64,000 nucleotides of DNA. It comes from Betaproteobacteria bacterium GR16-43 (GTDB lineage Bacteria; Pseudomonadota; Gammaproteobacteria; Burkholderiales; Usitatibacteraceae). The notes under the pieces were generated by a model, which ran no database searches, was not told where the DNA came from, and worked only from the letters and a program-made list of their open reading frames with translations. The stretch lies in NCBI GenBank assembly GCA_001953215.1, contig CP019169.1:2976001-3040000 (forward strand), given 5' to 3'. Positions within the stretch are counted from its first letter, which is position 1, and the number at the start of each line of letters is the position of its first letter. Shown in pieces: positions 7,413 through 16,188 of the stretch. Position numbers and translations under genes: made by a program.

Positions 7413-8585
7413 ATGCATGAATCCGTACCCTCGTTCCGCGCCCTGGCGCGGCTGGCGGCCGGTGCCATCCTGGCCCTGGCCCCGCTTGCCGCGGCCGCGC
7501 AGCCGGTGAAGATCGGCCTCATCCTGCCGCTCACCGGGCCGTTCGCCTCGACGGGCCGCCAGATCGAAGCGGCCGCGCGCTTGTACATGCAGCAGAACGG
7601 CGACACGATCGGCGGCCGCAAGATCGAGCTCATCGTGAAGGACGACACCGGCGTCGCGCCCGAGACCACCAAGCGCATGGCGCAGGAGCTCGTGGTGAAG
7701 GACAAGGTCGCGGTCCTCGCGGGCTTCGGCCTCACGCCGCTGGCCCTCGCCGCCGCGCCGGTGGCCACCGAGGCGAAGAAGCCGATGGTGGTGATGGCCG
7801 CGGCCTCCTCGGTCGTCACGACGCGCTCGCCGTACATCGTGCGCACCGGCTTCACGCTCCCGCAGGTGACCGGCCCCATCGCGGACTGGGCGGCCAAGGG
7901 GAAACTGAAGACCGTGGTCACGCTCGTCACGGACTACGCGCCGGGGCTCGATGCCGAGAAGGCCTTCCTGAAGACGTACGCCGAGGGCGGCGGCAAGGTG
8001 CTCGAGTCGCTGCGCATGCCGCTGCGCAACCCCGACTACGCGCCCTTCCTGCAGCGGGCCAAGGACGCGAAGCCCGATGCCATCTTCGTCTTCGTGCCTT
8101 CCGGCGAGGGCGCGGGGGTGATGAAGCAGTTCAACGATCGCGGATTCAAGGAGGCGGGCATCCAGATGATCGGCCCGGGCGACGTCGTCGACGACGACCT
8201 CCTCGAGGGCATGGGTGCCGCGGCACTCGGCGTGGTCACGTCGTTCCACTACTCGGCCGCGCACGATTCGCCCGAGAACAAGGCCTACGTCGGAGCGTTC
8301 ATGAAAGCGAACGGCTTCCGCCCCAACTTCCACTCGGTGGGCGGCTACGACGGGATGCACCTCATCTACGAGGCGCTGCGCAAGGTGCCCGACGCCGACG
8401 GCGACAAGCTGGTCGAGGCGATGAAGGGCGCGAGCTGGACCAGCCCGCGCGGGCCGATGCGCATCGATCCGGCGACGCGCGAACCGGTGCAGACGGTCTA
8501 CATCCGCAAGGTCGAGATGGTGGACGGCAAGGCGTGGAGCCTCGAGTTCGCGAAGTTCGAGAACGTGAAGGACCCGGGGCCGTGA
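7413..8585 (+). CDS. ABC transporter substrate-binding protein (Leu/Ile/Val type)
   Basis: 390 residues. Cleavable signal peptide about 1-28 (hydrophobic ARLAAGAILALAPLAAAA then Q). The mature protein opens PVKIGLILPLTGPFASTGRQ, the standard Peripla_BP_6 opening, and continues through a two-lobed periplasmic fold. Its C-terminus resembles the partial protein at 1-162. It would bind a small acid in the periplasm and deliver it to LivHMGF. Its promoter region carries two operator-like sites shared with livH, so the two are probably co-regulated by the divergent LysR protein. Convergent with the next gene (4-nt gap); no terminator was recognised there. Confidence 0.92.
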   Translation: MHESVPSFRALARLAAGAILALAPLAAAAQPVKIGLILPLTGPFASTGRQIEAAARLYMQQNGDTIGGRKIELIVKDDTGVAPETTKRMAQELVVKDKVAVLAGFGLTPLALAAAPVATEAKKPMVVMAAASSVVTTRSPYIVRTGFTLPQVTGPIADWAAKGKLKTVVTLVTDYAPGLDAEKAFLKTYAEGGGKVLESLRMPLRNPDYAPFLQRAKDAKPDAIFVFVPSGEGAGVMKQFNDRGFKEAGIQMIGPGDVVDDDLLEGMGAAALGVVTSFHYSAAHDSPENKAYVGAFMKANGFRPNFHSVGGYDGMHLIYEALRKVPDADGDKLVEAMKGASWTSPRGPMRIDPATREPVQTVYIRKVEMVDGKAWSLEFAKFENVKDPGP

Positions 8586-8589
8586 TCGC

Positions 8590-9522
8590 TCACGATCCGG
8601 TCGCGCGGCGGGTTTGAGGCTCCGCCGCCTCGCATCGGTCCGCCCACGCGCGCCAGCCCGCATCACCGGGCAGGCCGTCGAACGCGCCTTGGGCGCGAAG
8701 TGCGGCGACCTGGGCCTGGACTTCCGCCGTCGACGAAGCCATGCGGGGGGTGATGCCCGCGTCCGCGACGGCAACGGCCGCCTCGCGCATCTCTTCGGCG
8801 CGGCGTTGCCCGTGCTGCAGTACGCGCTGCCAGAAGCCTTCGACCTGGCGGTCCCAGTCGAGGCCGGGAAAGGTTCGCGCGAGCGAAGCCAGCACCGCGT
8901 CTTCCACGCCGTAGTGCCGTGCGGTTCGCAGGCCCTCCACGGTGAGCGCCTCGAGGCCCTTCACGAAAATGCTGCGGCAGAGCTTGATCGCCGAGACCGT
9001 GCCGTAGTCGGTCGCGCCGACGGTCGCCTCGAAGCCGAGGCGTTCGAGCGCGGGGAGGACGGCCTCGGCATGCGGCCCGCCCAGCAGCATGGGCACGCGC
9101 AGGCCGAAGGGCGGGACGGCGCTCATCACGGCGGCCTCGACGTAGCGGGCGCCCGCCGCGTTCACGATGCGCGCGCACTCGAGCTTGGTGCGGGGCGATG
9201 CGGAGTTCACGTCGAGTACCCAGGCGCCCGGCGCGACGGCGTGCGCGATCTGGCTCGCGGCGGTTGCCGTCGCCTCGGCGGTGACCGCGCTGATCACGAG
9301 ACCGGCACCCTGCAGCGCTTCAGCCAGCGCGGGCGCGAGGCGCACGCCATCGGCCGTCGCGCGGGCGTGTGCCGGCGTGGCCCACGCAGGGACGCTTGCC
9401 AGGATGTCGCACGCGCTCACGTCGCACGCTCCGTCCTTGGCCAGTGCAGCCGCGAAGATGCGGCCCGCCTCGCCGTAACCCACGAGCGCCACGCGGCGCG
9501 GAAATTCGGTGCCAGGGGACAT
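8590..9522 (-). CDS. NAD(P)-binding dehydrogenase with DUF1932 C-terminal domain
   Basis: 310 residues. An N-terminal Rossmann fold has VALVGYGEAGRIFA (about 11-24) as the dinucleotide loop, followed by the pattern of the 6-phosphogluconate/beta-hydroxyacid dehydrogenase superfamily (LDVNSASPRTK resembles the substrate-binding stretch). The C-terminal third has the DUF1932-type sequence with KLCRSIFVKGLEAL. ATG at 9522 was chosen over a longer frame because it puts the Rossmann motif at the N-terminus and has a GGAGAG upstream. It is divergent from the ring-cleavage genes, so it may act on a pathway intermediate. It is not LigC, which belongs to the Gfo/Idh/MocA family. Substrate unknown. Confidence 0.8.
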   Translation of the reverse strand: MSPGTEFPRRVALVGYGEAGRIFAAALAKDGACDVSACDILASVPAWATPAHARATADGVRLAPALAEALQGAGLVISAVTAEATATAASQIAHAVAPGAWVLDVNSASPRTKLECARIVNAAGARYVEAAVMSAVPPFGLRVPMLLGGPHAEAVLPALERLGFEATVGATDYGTVSAIKLCRSIFVKGLEALTVEGLRTARHYGVEDAVLASLARTFPGLDWDRQVEGFWQRVLQHGQRRAEEMREAAVAVADAGITPRMASSTAEVQAQVAALRAQGAFDGLPGDAGWRAWADRCEAAEPQTRRATGS

Positions 9523-9618
9523 GGAATCGCTCTCCGATCTGCAGGCGCGCGCAGTCGCACCGCACCCCGAGCTTACCCGCGCCGCGGCCGCGCGCGGGAT
9601 GCCGCCGGCCCGAACAAG

Positions 9619-9637
9619 CCATCGAATTCGCTGATGG
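9619..9637 (+). promoter_or_regulatory. Candidate LysR box before the dioxygenase gene
   Basis: CCATC-N9-GATGG, a 5-bp inverted repeat that includes T-N11-A (T9622, A9634), the general LysR consensus. It starts 52 bp before the ATG of the dioxygenase gene in the 148-bp divergent region. It differs in sequence from the four ATAAG-N6-CGATA sites, so it may serve another regulator. Confidence 0.35.
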
Positions 9638-9670
9638 ACCTGAACGCAATCCAACCCGGACGATAAACGC

Positions 9671-10969
9671 ATGGCCAGGATCATCGGCGGCCTCGCCGCC
9701 TCGCACACGCCCACCATCGGGTTCGCCCACGACCGCAGCAACGCGGCGGACCCGGTCTGGGGCCCGATCTTCGAGCAGTTCGCGCCGCTCGCGCGCTGGC
9801 TGGACGAGAAGCGCCCCGATGCGCTGCTGCTCACCTACAACGACCACATCACCTCGTTCTTCTTCGACCACTACTCGCCGTTCGTGCTGGGCGTGGGGGA
9901 CGAATGGGCCGTGGCCGACGAAGGCGGCGGGGCGCGCAAGCTTCCGCCCATCGCCGGGCATCCGGAGCTCGCTGCGCACATCGGGCGCTCGCTCATGGCC
10001 GACGAGTTCGACATGTCGTTCTTCCAGCATCGCGCGCTGGATCACGGAGTCTTCTCGCCGCTTTCGATGCTGATGAAGCACGAGGCCGGGTGGCCCACGA
10101 AACTGATCCCGCTGCAGATGGGCGTGCTGCAGTTGCCGGTGCCGAGCGCCCGTCGCTTCCTGAAGCTCGGCCGGGCCCTGCGCCGCGCGATCGAGAGCTA
10201 CCCCGAGGACATTCGCGTCGCCGTGGTGGCCACGGGCGGGCTCTCGCACCAGGTCCACGGCGAGCGCGCGGGCTTCAACAACCCCGAGTGGGACGCGCGC
10301 TTCCTCGACCTCTTCGAGCACGATCCCGAGCGCCTCGCGGGCATGACGCTCGCGGAGTACGCGACGCTCGGCGGCGTGGAAGGCTCCGAGGTCATGGCCT
10401 GGCTCACGATGCGCGGGGCGCTTCCCGCGCAGGTCCAGTGCCGCCACCGCAGCTACTACCTGCCGTCGATGACGGGCATCGCCACGGCCATCTACGAAGC
10501 CGTCGACGAGGCGCCCGACGCGGCGTCCGTTGCGCGCCATCGCGAACACATGGCGCGAGAGCTCGCGGGTGCGGAGGCGCTCCAGGGCTCGTACCTGTAC
10601 ACGCTCGAGCGCAGCCGCAAGGCCTTCCGCATCAACGACTACCTGCATCGCATGGTCGAGCCCGCGCATCGCGAGGCGTTCAAGCGCGATCCGGAAGCGA
10701 GCTTCGAAGCCGCGGACCTCACGACGGAAGAGCGCGACCTCATCCGCCGCCGCGACTGGCGCGGGTTGATCCACTACGGCGCGATCTTCTTCATGCTGGA
10801 GAAGCTGGGCGCGGTCGTGGGCGTTTCGAACCTGCACATCTACGCGGCGATGCGCGGGGAGACGCTGGAGGATTTCCAGAAGACGCGAAACACCAACGCG
10901 CTCTACTCGGTGGCCGGCAAGGATGCGGGCACCCTGGGGTGGGACAAGACGGGCGGGGCGCGCAAGTGA
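9671..10969 (+). CDS. Extradiol dioxygenase, LigB-like and LigA-like domains fused (gallate/protocatechuate 4,5-cleavage)
   Basis: 432 residues. Residues 1 to about 280 are the LigB catalytic domain of class III extradiol dioxygenases: iron ligands His12 (ASHTP) and His59 (YNDH), catalytic His193 (GGLSHQ) and Glu240 (EGSEVMAW). Residues about 290-432 are a LigA-like alpha domain ([17 protein letters not shown] ... [12 protein letters not shown]). A single beta-alpha chain of this size is the layout of gallate dioxygenases (DesB/GalA), while protocatechuate 4,5-dioxygenase normally has separate LigA and LigB chains. It opens the ring next to the carboxylated carbon. With gallate it would give 4-oxalomesaconate, the substrate of the next gene. 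Overlaps ligJ by 4 nt (GTGA). Gallate as true substrate is likely but unproven. Confidence 0.88.
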   Translation: MARIIGGLAASHTPTIGFAHDRSNAADPVWGPIFEQFAPLARWLDEKRPDALLLTYNDHITSFFFDHYSPFVLGVGDEWAVADEGGGARKLPPIAGHPELAAHIGRSLMADEFDMSFFQHRALDHGVFSPLSMLMKHEAGWPTKLIPLQMGVLQLPVPSARRFLKLGRALRRAIESYPEDIRVAVVATGGLSHQVHGERAGFNNPEWDARFLDLFEHDPERLAGMTLAEYATLGGVEGSEVMAWLTMRGALPAQVQCRHRSYYLPSMTGIATAIYEAVDEAPDAASVARHREHMARELAGAEALQGSYLYTLERSRKAFRINDYLHRMVEPAHREAFKRDPEASFEAADLTTEERDLIRRRDWRGLIHYGAIFFMLEKLGAVVGVSNLHIYAAMRGETLEDFQKTRNTNALYSVAGKDAGTLGWDKTGGARK

Positions 10970-11991
10970 TCATCGACATCCACGGGCACTACACCACCGC
11001 GCCCGCTGCCCTCGAGGCCTGGCGCAACAAGCAGATCGCGGCGCTCGCCAATCCCTCGCAACGGCCCAAGGCCTCCGAGCTTCGGATGGGCGACGACGAG
11101 ATCCGCGAGTCGATCGAGGCGAACCAGTTGCGGCTGATGCGCGAGCGCGGCATCGACCTCACGATCTTCAGCCCGCGCGCGAGCTTCATGGCCCACCACA
11201 TCGGCGACTTCGAGGTGTCCAGCACCTGGGCCGCGATCTGCAACGAGCTCTGCTACCGCGTAAGCCGCCTCTTTCCCGGCCGGTTCGTGCCCGCGGCGAT
11301 GCTGCCGCAGAGCCCCGGCGTCGACCCGGCCACGTGCCTTCCGGAGTTGCGGCGTTGCGTGGAGGAATACGGCAACGTGGCGATCAACCTCAATCCGGAT
11401 CCGGCGGGCGGGAAGTGGAATTCGCCGCCGCTCTCCGATCGCCATTGGTATCCGATCTACGAGGAGCTGGTGCGCTACGACATCCCGGCGATGATCCACG
11501 TGAGCACGAGCTGCAATCCGTGTTTCCACACGACCGGCGCGCACTACCTCAACGCCGACACCACGGCGTTCATGCAGTGCCTCACGTCGGATCTCTTCCA
11601 CGATTTCCCGACGCTGCGCTTCGTGATCCCGCACGGCGGCGGCGCGGTTCCGTACCACTGGGGCCGGTTCCGGGGCCTGGCGCAGGAAATGAAGAAGCCG
11701 CTGCTGAAGGATCATCTCCTGCGCAACATCTTCTTCGACACCTGCGTCTACCACCAGCCGGGCATCGACCTGCTCACGCGCGTGATCCCGGTCGAGAACG
11801 TCCTTTTCGCGAGCGAGATGGTCGGTGCGGTGCGCGGGATCGACCCGGAGACGGGGCACTACTACGACGACACGAAGCGCTACCTGGAGGCCGCGAACGT
11901 CACCGACACGGAGCGGCGGATGATCTTCGAGCTCAACGCGCGCCGCGTCTACCCGCGCCTGGACGCGCAGCTCAAGGCCCTGGAGCAATGA
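10966..11991 (+). CDS. ligJ: 4-oxalomesaconate hydratase, amidohydrolase family
   Basis: 341 residues, the LigJ length. Adds water to 4-oxalomesaconate to give 4-carboxy-4-hydroxy-2-oxoadipate in meta-cleavage of protocatechuate or gallate. Amidohydrolase metal motif DIHGHY lies at 4-9; [51 protein letters not shown] and [15 protein letters not shown] are typical of LigJ. GTG start overlaps the dioxygenase stop, and its own stop overlaps ligK, so the three are translationally coupled. Confidence 0.93.
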   Translation: MIIDIHGHYTTAPAALEAWRNKQIAALANPSQRPKASELRMGDDEIRESIEANQLRLMRERGIDLTIFSPRASFMAHHIGDFEVSSTWAAICNELCYRVSRLFPGRFVPAAMLPQSPGVDPATCLPELRRCVEEYGNVAINLNPDPAGGKWNSPPLSDRHWYPIYEELVRYDIPAMIHVSTSCNPCFHTTGAHYLNADTTAFMQCLTSDLFHDFPTLRFVIPHGGGAVPYHWGRFRGLAQEMKKPLLKDHLLRNIFFDTCVYHQPGIDLLTRVIPVENVLFASEMVGAVRGIDPETGHYYDDTKRYLEAANVTDTERRMIFELNARRVYPRLDAQLKALEQ

Positions 11992-12677
11992 CCATGTACG
12001 AGATGGGCGTGGTGTATCGCAACATCGCGCGTGCCGACGCCGAGACGGCCCGCCGCCTGGGTGACCTCGGCACCGCGACCGTCCACGAGGCCATGGGCCG
12101 CACCGGGCTCCTGCAGCCGTACATGCGCCCCGTGTACCCGGGCGCGCGCGCCGGCGGCACGGCCGTGACCGTGCTGCTGCATCCGGGCGACAACTGGATG
12201 CTGCACGTCGTCGCGGAGCAGATCCGGCCCGGCGACCTCGTCGTCGCCGCCGTGACGGCCGAGTGCACCGACGGCTACTTCGGGGAGCTGCTCGCCACCA
12301 GCTTCAAGGCGCGCGGCGCGCACGGGCTCGTGATCGATGGCGGCGTGCGCGATGTCGCGCAACTCGCGCAGATGCCGTTTCCCACCTGGAGCCGCGCCAT
12401 CTCCGCGAAGGGCACCGTGAAGGCGACGCCGGGCTCGGTGAACATTCCCGTGGTGTGCGCGGGCGCGTTGGTGACGCCCGGCGACGTGATCGTGGCGGAC
12501 GGAGACGGCGTGGTGGCCGTGCCGGCCGCGTGGGCCGCGCGCACCCTGGAGGCGGCGCTCGCGCGCGAGGCCGCCGAGGGCGCCAAGCGCGAGAAGCTGG
12601 CCGCCGGCGTGCTGGGCCTGGACATGTACGCGATGCGCGAGCCGCTTCGCAAGGCGGGCCTGCGGTACATCGACTGA
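11988..12677 (+). CDS. ligK: 4-carboxy-4-hydroxy-2-oxoadipate aldolase (RraA-fold class II aldolase)
   Basis: 229 residues, matching LigK/ProA-type aldolases of about 228. Splits 4-carboxy-4-hydroxy-2-oxoadipate into pyruvate and oxaloacetate, the last step of the meta-cleavage route. The RraA-like fold shows [13 protein letters not shown] near 26-38, the metal/pyruvate-site stretch [10 protein letters not shown] near 108-117, and [19 protein letters not shown] overlap with ligJ; 4 nt to the next gene. Confidence 0.93.
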   Translation: MTMYEMGVVYRNIARADAETARRLGDLGTATVHEAMGRTGLLQPYMRPVYPGARAGGTAVTVLLHPGDNWMLHVVAEQIRPGDLVVAAVTAECTDGYFGELLATSFKARGAHGLVIDGGVRDVAQLAQMPFPTWSRAISAKGTVKATPGSVNIPVVCAGALVTPGDVIVADGDGVVAVPAAWAARTLEAALAREAAEGAKREKLAAGVLGLDMYAMREPLRKAGLRYID

Positions 12678-12681
12678 CGGG

Positions 12682-13383
12682 ATGCGCGTGGCTTCCACCG
12701 AAACCCGGGCCGCGACCGTGAGCGCCATCTCATCGATGGCCACGCGTGAATTGCTCGCGGAGCTCGCCGCGTCGTACCGGGGAGGCGCGACCGTCGCGCT
12801 CGAATCGGCCGGCGGCGTCGAGGTCGCGCGGCGCATCCGGGGTGGCGAGGCGTTCGACGTCATCGTGCTCGCGGACGAAGCGCTCGCGGCCCTCGAATCC
12901 GACGGCCATGTCGTGCGCGGCAGCGTGGTGGATGTCGCAACGTGCGGCATCGCGGTCGCCGTTGCCTCGGGAAAACCGGCACCCGCGATCGCCACCGAGG
13001 CGGCCCTTCGCGAAGCCCTGCTCGGTTCCGCGTCGATCGGGTTCTCGACGGGACCCAGCGGCGCGCACCTGCGGCGGCTCCTGGAGCGCTGGGGCCTCGT
13101 GCAGGCGCTCGAGCCGCGTCTCGTGCAGGCACCGCCGGGCGTGCCGGTCGCGAGCCTGGTCGCCTCGGGGCGTGCGGCGATCGGATTCCAGCAAGCGAGC
13201 GAGTTCCTCGGCGCGCCCGGCATCCGGGTGCTGGGACCGCTGCCCGCGTCGGTCCAGCTCGACACCACCTTCAAGGGCGGCGTGGGAGTGTCGGCCCGGC
13301 AAGCCGGCGCGGCGCGCGAATGGCTCGCCTTCCTGGCTTCCCCCGATGCGTCGGAGGCGAAGCGAAGGCACGGGATGAGGTAA
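12682..13383 (+). CDS. ModA-like substrate-binding domain protein
   Basis: 233 residues resembling molybdate-type extracellular solute-binding proteins: VALESAGGVEVARRIRGGEAFDVIVLADEAL resembles the ModA early lobe, then GIAVAVASGKPAP, and GPLPASVQLDTTFKGGV near the C-terminus. No convincing signal peptide is seen from this start, so it may be cytoplasmic, or the real start or export route may differ. It follows ligK by 4 nt as the last gene of the ring-cleavage run. Its function there is not known; a sensor or sink for a pathway acid is possible but speculative. The stop codon overlaps a TAAAAT sequence that may be the -10 of the thrS leader. Confidence 0.7.
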   Translation: MRVASTETRAATVSAISSMATRELLAELAASYRGGATVALESAGGVEVARRIRGGEAFDVIVLADEALAALESDGHVVRGSVVDVATCGIAVAVASGKPAPAIATEAALREALLGSASIGFSTGPSGAHLRRLLERWGLVQALEPRLVQAPPGVPVASLVASGRAAIGFQQASEFLGAPGIRVLGPLPASVQLDTTFKGGVGVSARQAGAAREWLAFLASPDASEAKRRHGMR

Positions 13384-13417
13384 AATGGATTCCAGGAAAA
13401 GGGCTGGAAGGGCCGAC

Positions 13418-13462
13418 ATGGTTATGAGACCGCCGACTACGCTGCAAGGAAAAACCCGGTAG
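13418..13462 (+). CDS. Putative thrS leader peptide (14 codons, Thr-Thr)
   Basis: ATG at 13418 to TAG at 13460-13462 encodes [14 protein letters not shown], with two adjacent Thr codons and a third near the end. A weak purine-rich stretch (GGAAGGG) precedes it. It sits directly before an antiterminator/terminator pair and the thrS gene, so ribosome stalling at Thr codons when charged tRNA-Thr is low would favour read-through. This is inference from arrangement; peptides this short also occur by chance. Confidence 0.5.
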   Translation: MVMRPPTTLQGKTR

Positions 13463-13467
13463 GGCGG

Positions 13468-13511
13468 GCGCGGACCTTTTTCGTCTCGAAAAAAGCGCGG
13501 CTCGTCCGCGC
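13468..13511 (+). promoter_or_regulatory. Possible antiterminator pairing in the thrS leader
   Basis: GCGCGGAC (13468-13475) is perfectly complementary to GTCCGCGC (13504-13511). That pairing would use up the 3' arm of the terminator stem at 13506-13514. The upstream arm begins 5 nt after the leader peptide stop, the position expected if a translating ribosome decides the fold. A TAAAAT -10-like hexamer lies at 13381-13386, with no clear -35. Confidence 0.5.
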
Positions 13512-13523
13512 TTTTTCTTTTTT
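13492..13523 (+). terminator. Intrinsic terminator/attenuator before thrS
   Basis: Stem AAAGCGCGG (13492-13500), loop CTCGT, stem CCGCGCTTT (13506-13514): 9 perfect pairs, then a T-rich run to 13523. It lies between the leader peptide and thrS, so it may end part of the transcription entering the translation operon. It also separates the ligK unit from thrS. Confidence 0.75.
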
Positions 13524-13529
13524 GAAGGG

Positions 13530-13556
13530 CTGGATCCCCGCCTTCGCGGGGATGAC
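13530..13556 (+). repeat. Short palindromic intergenic repeat (WIPAFAGMT type)
   Basis: ATCCCCGC-CTTC-GCGGGGAT, an 8-bp perfect stem at 13534-13553, flanked by CTGG and GAC. Read in frame, the element gives the peptide WIPAFAGMT, a well-known mark of this dispersed intergenic palindrome in many proteobacteria. Only one copy was seen in the window. It lies between the attenuator and the thrS ribosome-binding site, and the flank GACGAGG (13554-13560) may serve as Shine-Dalgarno. Confidence 0.75.
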
Positions 13557-13568
13557 GAGGACACACAC

Positions 13569-15476
13569 ATGGTTTCCATCACGCTCCCGGACGGTTCGGT
13601 CCGGCAATTCGACAAACCCGTCTCGGTCGCCGAGGTCGCGGCCTCGATCGGCCCGGGCCTCGCCAAGGCGGCGCTGGGCGGCAAGGTCGACGGCGCGCTC
13701 GTCGACACGTCGCACCGCATCGACCACGACGCGAAGCTCGCGATCGTCACGGACAAGGACGCCGACGGCCTCGATCTCATCCGCCACTCGACGGCGCACC
13801 TGCTCGCCTACGCCGTGAAGGAGCTCTTCCCCGATGCGCAGGTGACGATCGGCCCGGTGATCGAGAACGGCTTCTACTACGACTTCTCGTACAAGCGCCC
13901 CTTCACGCCGGAGGACCTCGCGGCCATCGAGAAGCGCATGGGGGAGCTCGCCAAGAAGGACATCCCGGTCGCACGCGAGGAATGGAAGCGCGACGACGCG
14001 GTGAAGTTCTTCCACTCGATCGGCGAGAAATATAAGGCCGAGCTCATCGCGTCAATCCCCTCCGATGAGGCGCTTTCTTTGTACCGCGAGGGCGATTTCA
14101 TCGACCTCTGCCGCGGCCCGCACGTGCCGTCCACGGGCAAGCTGAAGGTCTTCAAGCTGATGAAGGTTGCCGGGGCCTATTGGCGCGGCGACTCGAAGAA
14201 CGAGATGCTCCAGCGCATCTACGGCACGGCCTGGGCGAAGAAGGAAGACCAGGAGGCGTACCTCACGATGCTCGAGGAGGCGGAGAAGCGCGACCATCGC
14301 CGCATCGGCTCGCAGTTGGACCTCTTCCACCTGCAGGAAGAAGCGCCCGGCATGGTGTTCTGGCACCCCAAGGGCTGGGCCATCTGGCAGCAGGTCGAGC
14401 AGTACATGCGGCGTGTCTATCAAGACAATGGGTACCAGGAGATCCGCTGCCCGCAGATCCTCGCGCGCTCGCTGTGGGAGAAGAGCGGCCACTGGGAGAA
14501 CTACAAGGACAACATGTTCACGACCGAGTCCGAGAAGCACGACTTCGCCGTGAAGCCGATGAATTGCCCGGGCCACGTGCAGGTCTTCAACAAGGGCGTG
14601 CGCAGCTACCGCGAACTCCCGCTGCGCTACGGCGAATTCGGCGCCTGCCACCGCAACGAACCCTCGGGTGCCCTGCACGGGATCATGCGCGTGCGCGGCT
14701 TCACGCAGGACGACGGCCACATCTTCTGCACGGAAGAGCAGATCCTCCCCGAGTGCGTGGCCTTCACGGCGCTCCTGCAGAAGGTCTACGCCGACTTCGG
14801 GTTCACGGAGATCATCTACAAGATCGCCACGCGGCCGGAAAAGCGCGTGGGGTCGGATGCGTCGTGGGACAAGGCCGAGGAGGCCCTGATGGAGTCCCTG
14901 CGCCGTTCGGGCTGCGAGTTCACGATCTCCCCGGGCGACGGGGCGTTCTACGGCCCGAAGATCGAGTATTCGCTGAAGGACGCCATCGGCCGGGTCTGGC
15001 AGCTCGGGACGATGCAGGTCGACTTCAACATGCCGGGCGCCTTCGGCGCGGAATACGTCGCCGAGGACAACACGCGCCAGGTTCCGGTCATGCTGCACCG
15101 CGCGATCGTGGGCTCCTTCGAGCGTTTCATCGGGATCCTGCTGGAGAACTTCTCGGGCGCGCTGCCGGCCTGGCTGGCGCCCGTCCAAGTGGTCGTGATG
15201 AACGTGACGGACCGCCAGGATGCCTACGTCCGGGAGGTCGCCGAGGCCCTGCGGCAGGCCGGTTTCCGGGTCGACTCCGATTTGCGGAACGAGAAAATAA
15301 CGTATAAAATTCGGGAACATAGCATGCAAAAACTTCCTTACCAGCTGGTTCTGGGCGACAAGGAAGTAGCCGCAAAGACGGTCTCCGCGAGGACGCGATC
15401 CGGGGAAAACCTGGCGCCGGTCCCGCTCGAGGCCTTTATTTCGCGCTTGAAGAACGACGTCGCGCAGCGCCTTTAG
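13569..15476 (+). CDS. thrS: Threonyl-tRNA synthetase
   Basis: 635 residues, normal full length. Joins threonine to tRNA-Thr. TGS domain at 1-61; editing domain with HSTAH (His73 and His77); class II catalytic core with zinc ligands in MNCPGH and [10 protein letters not shown], motif 2 around [14 protein letters not shown], and motif 3 near [20 protein letters not shown]; anticodon-binding domain at the C-terminus. First gene of the thrS-infC-rpmI-rplT-pheS-pheT-ihfA cluster. Preceded by a leader peptide and terminator that suggest attenuation. Confidence 0.97.
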   Translation: MVSITLPDGSVRQFDKPVSVAEVAASIGPGLAKAALGGKVDGALVDTSHRIDHDAKLAIVTDKDADGLDLIRHSTAHLLAYAVKELFPDAQVTIGPVIENGFYYDFSYKRPFTPEDLAAIEKRMGELAKKDIPVAREEWKRDDAVKFFHSIGEKYKAELIASIPSDEALSLYREGDFIDLCRGPHVPSTGKLKVFKLMKVAGAYWRGDSKNEMLQRIYGTAWAKKEDQEAYLTMLEEAEKRDHRRIGSQLDLFHLQEEAPGMVFWHPKGWAIWQQVEQYMRRVYQDNGYQEIRCPQILARSLWEKSGHWENYKDNMFTTESEKHDFAVKPMNCPGHVQVFNKGVRSYRELPLRYGEFGACHRNEPSGALHGIMRVRGFTQDDGHIFCTEEQILPECVAFTALLQKVYADFGFTEIIYKIATRPEKRVGSDASWDKAEEALMESLRRSGCEFTISPGDGAFYGPKIEYSLKDAIGRVWQLGTMQVDFNMPGAFGAEYVAEDNTRQVPVMLHRAIVGSFERFIGILLENFSGALPAWLAPVQVVVMNVTDRQDAYVREVAEALRQAGFRVDSDLRNEKITYKIREHSMQKLPYQLVLGDKEVAAKTVSARTRSGENLAPVPLEAFISRLKNDVAQRL

Positions 15477-15562
15477 CGCCTCGCGGCAAGCGCCGCAGCC
15501 TTCCAAGAAACAACTTGAAAGGTCTCCGGCACACGATTGATTTTTAAAAGGAATTTTAGCCC

Positions 15563-16081
15563 ATAGCTCAAGACAAATCGGTACGCATCAACGGGGAGAT
15601 CAACGCACCGGAAGTGCGCCTGGTCGGGGTCGATAACGAACCTCTTGGCATCGTCCCCATCGCCGATGCGATGAAGCTCGCGGAAGAGAAGGAGATCGAC
15701 CTCGTCGAGATCGCCCCCACCGCCAAGCCCCCCGTTTGCCGTTTGATGGACTACGGCAAGTTCAAGTACCGGGAGAGCAAGAAGGCGCACGAGGCGAAGC
15801 TGAAGCAGAAGCAGATCCAGGTGAAGGAAGTGAAGTTCCGGCCTGGTACCGATGACGGCGACTACAAGATCAAGGTCCGCAACCTGATCCGCTTCCTTAC
15901 CGAGGGAGACAAGGCAAAGATCACGTTGCGGTTCCGCGGGCGCGAGATGGCGCACCAGGAACTGGGCATGGCCCTCCTGAAGCGCGTCGAGGCCGATTTG
16001 AAAGAGGTCGGCGTGGTCGAGCAGTGGCCGCGCCTCGAAGGACGCCAGATGATCATGATCATCGGGCCGAAGAAAAAGTAG
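15563..16081 (+). CDS. infC: Translation initiation factor IF-3, probable ATA start
   Basis: 172 residues. Binds the 30S subunit and checks start-codon choice. Conserved stretches: RINGEI near the N-terminus, [28 protein letters not shown] and [13 protein letters not shown]. The only standard start (GTG at 15614) would cut off the RINGEI segment. An in-frame TAG at 15557-15559 closes the frame upstream. ATA at 15563 is the best remaining start, with AAAAGGA at 15547-15553. infC is known for rare start codons (ATT in E. coli) because IF-3 rejects them and so limits its own synthesis. Confidence 0.93.
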   Translation: MAQDKSVRINGEINAPEVRLVGVDNEPLGIVPIADAMKLAEEKEIDLVEIAPTAKPPVCRLMDYGKFKYRESKKAHEAKLKQKQIQVKEVKFRPGTDDGDYKIKVRNLIRFLTEGDKAKITLRFRGREMAHQELGMALLKRVEADLKEVGVVEQWPRLEGRQMIMIIGPKKK

Positions 16082-16135
16082 TTCGCAGGGCCTCCGCCAA
16101 GGCGGGGTTGAAAAAGGTGACTTCAGGTCCAAAGC

Positions 16136-16150
16136 GCGGAATCGTTCCGC
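16136..16150 (+). promoter_or_regulatory. Hairpin in the rpmI leader, possible r-protein control site
   Basis: GCGGAA-TCG-TTCCGC forms a 6-bp hairpin in the 107-nt space between infC and rpmI, followed by a strong Shine-Dalgarno AAAAGGAGG at 16173-16181. In E. coli, L20 represses rpmI-rplT by binding this leader. A like role here is only suggested by position. Confidence 0.3.
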
Positions 16151-16188
16151 CACCTGCTGCACCAACGTGAAGAAAAGGAGGGCATTCC

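Noticed and set aside
4781-7930. Minus-strand open frame of about 1050 codons
   Set aside because: Covers the porin, the LysR gene and the binding-protein start in a shadow frame; low-complexity Arg/Ala-rich sequence without motifs.
8590-9522. Identification of the DUF1932 dehydrogenase as LigC
   Set aside because: LigC (CHMS dehydrogenase) belongs to the Gfo/Idh/MocA family; this sequence has the 6-phosphogluconate-dehydrogenase-like N-terminus with DUF1932.
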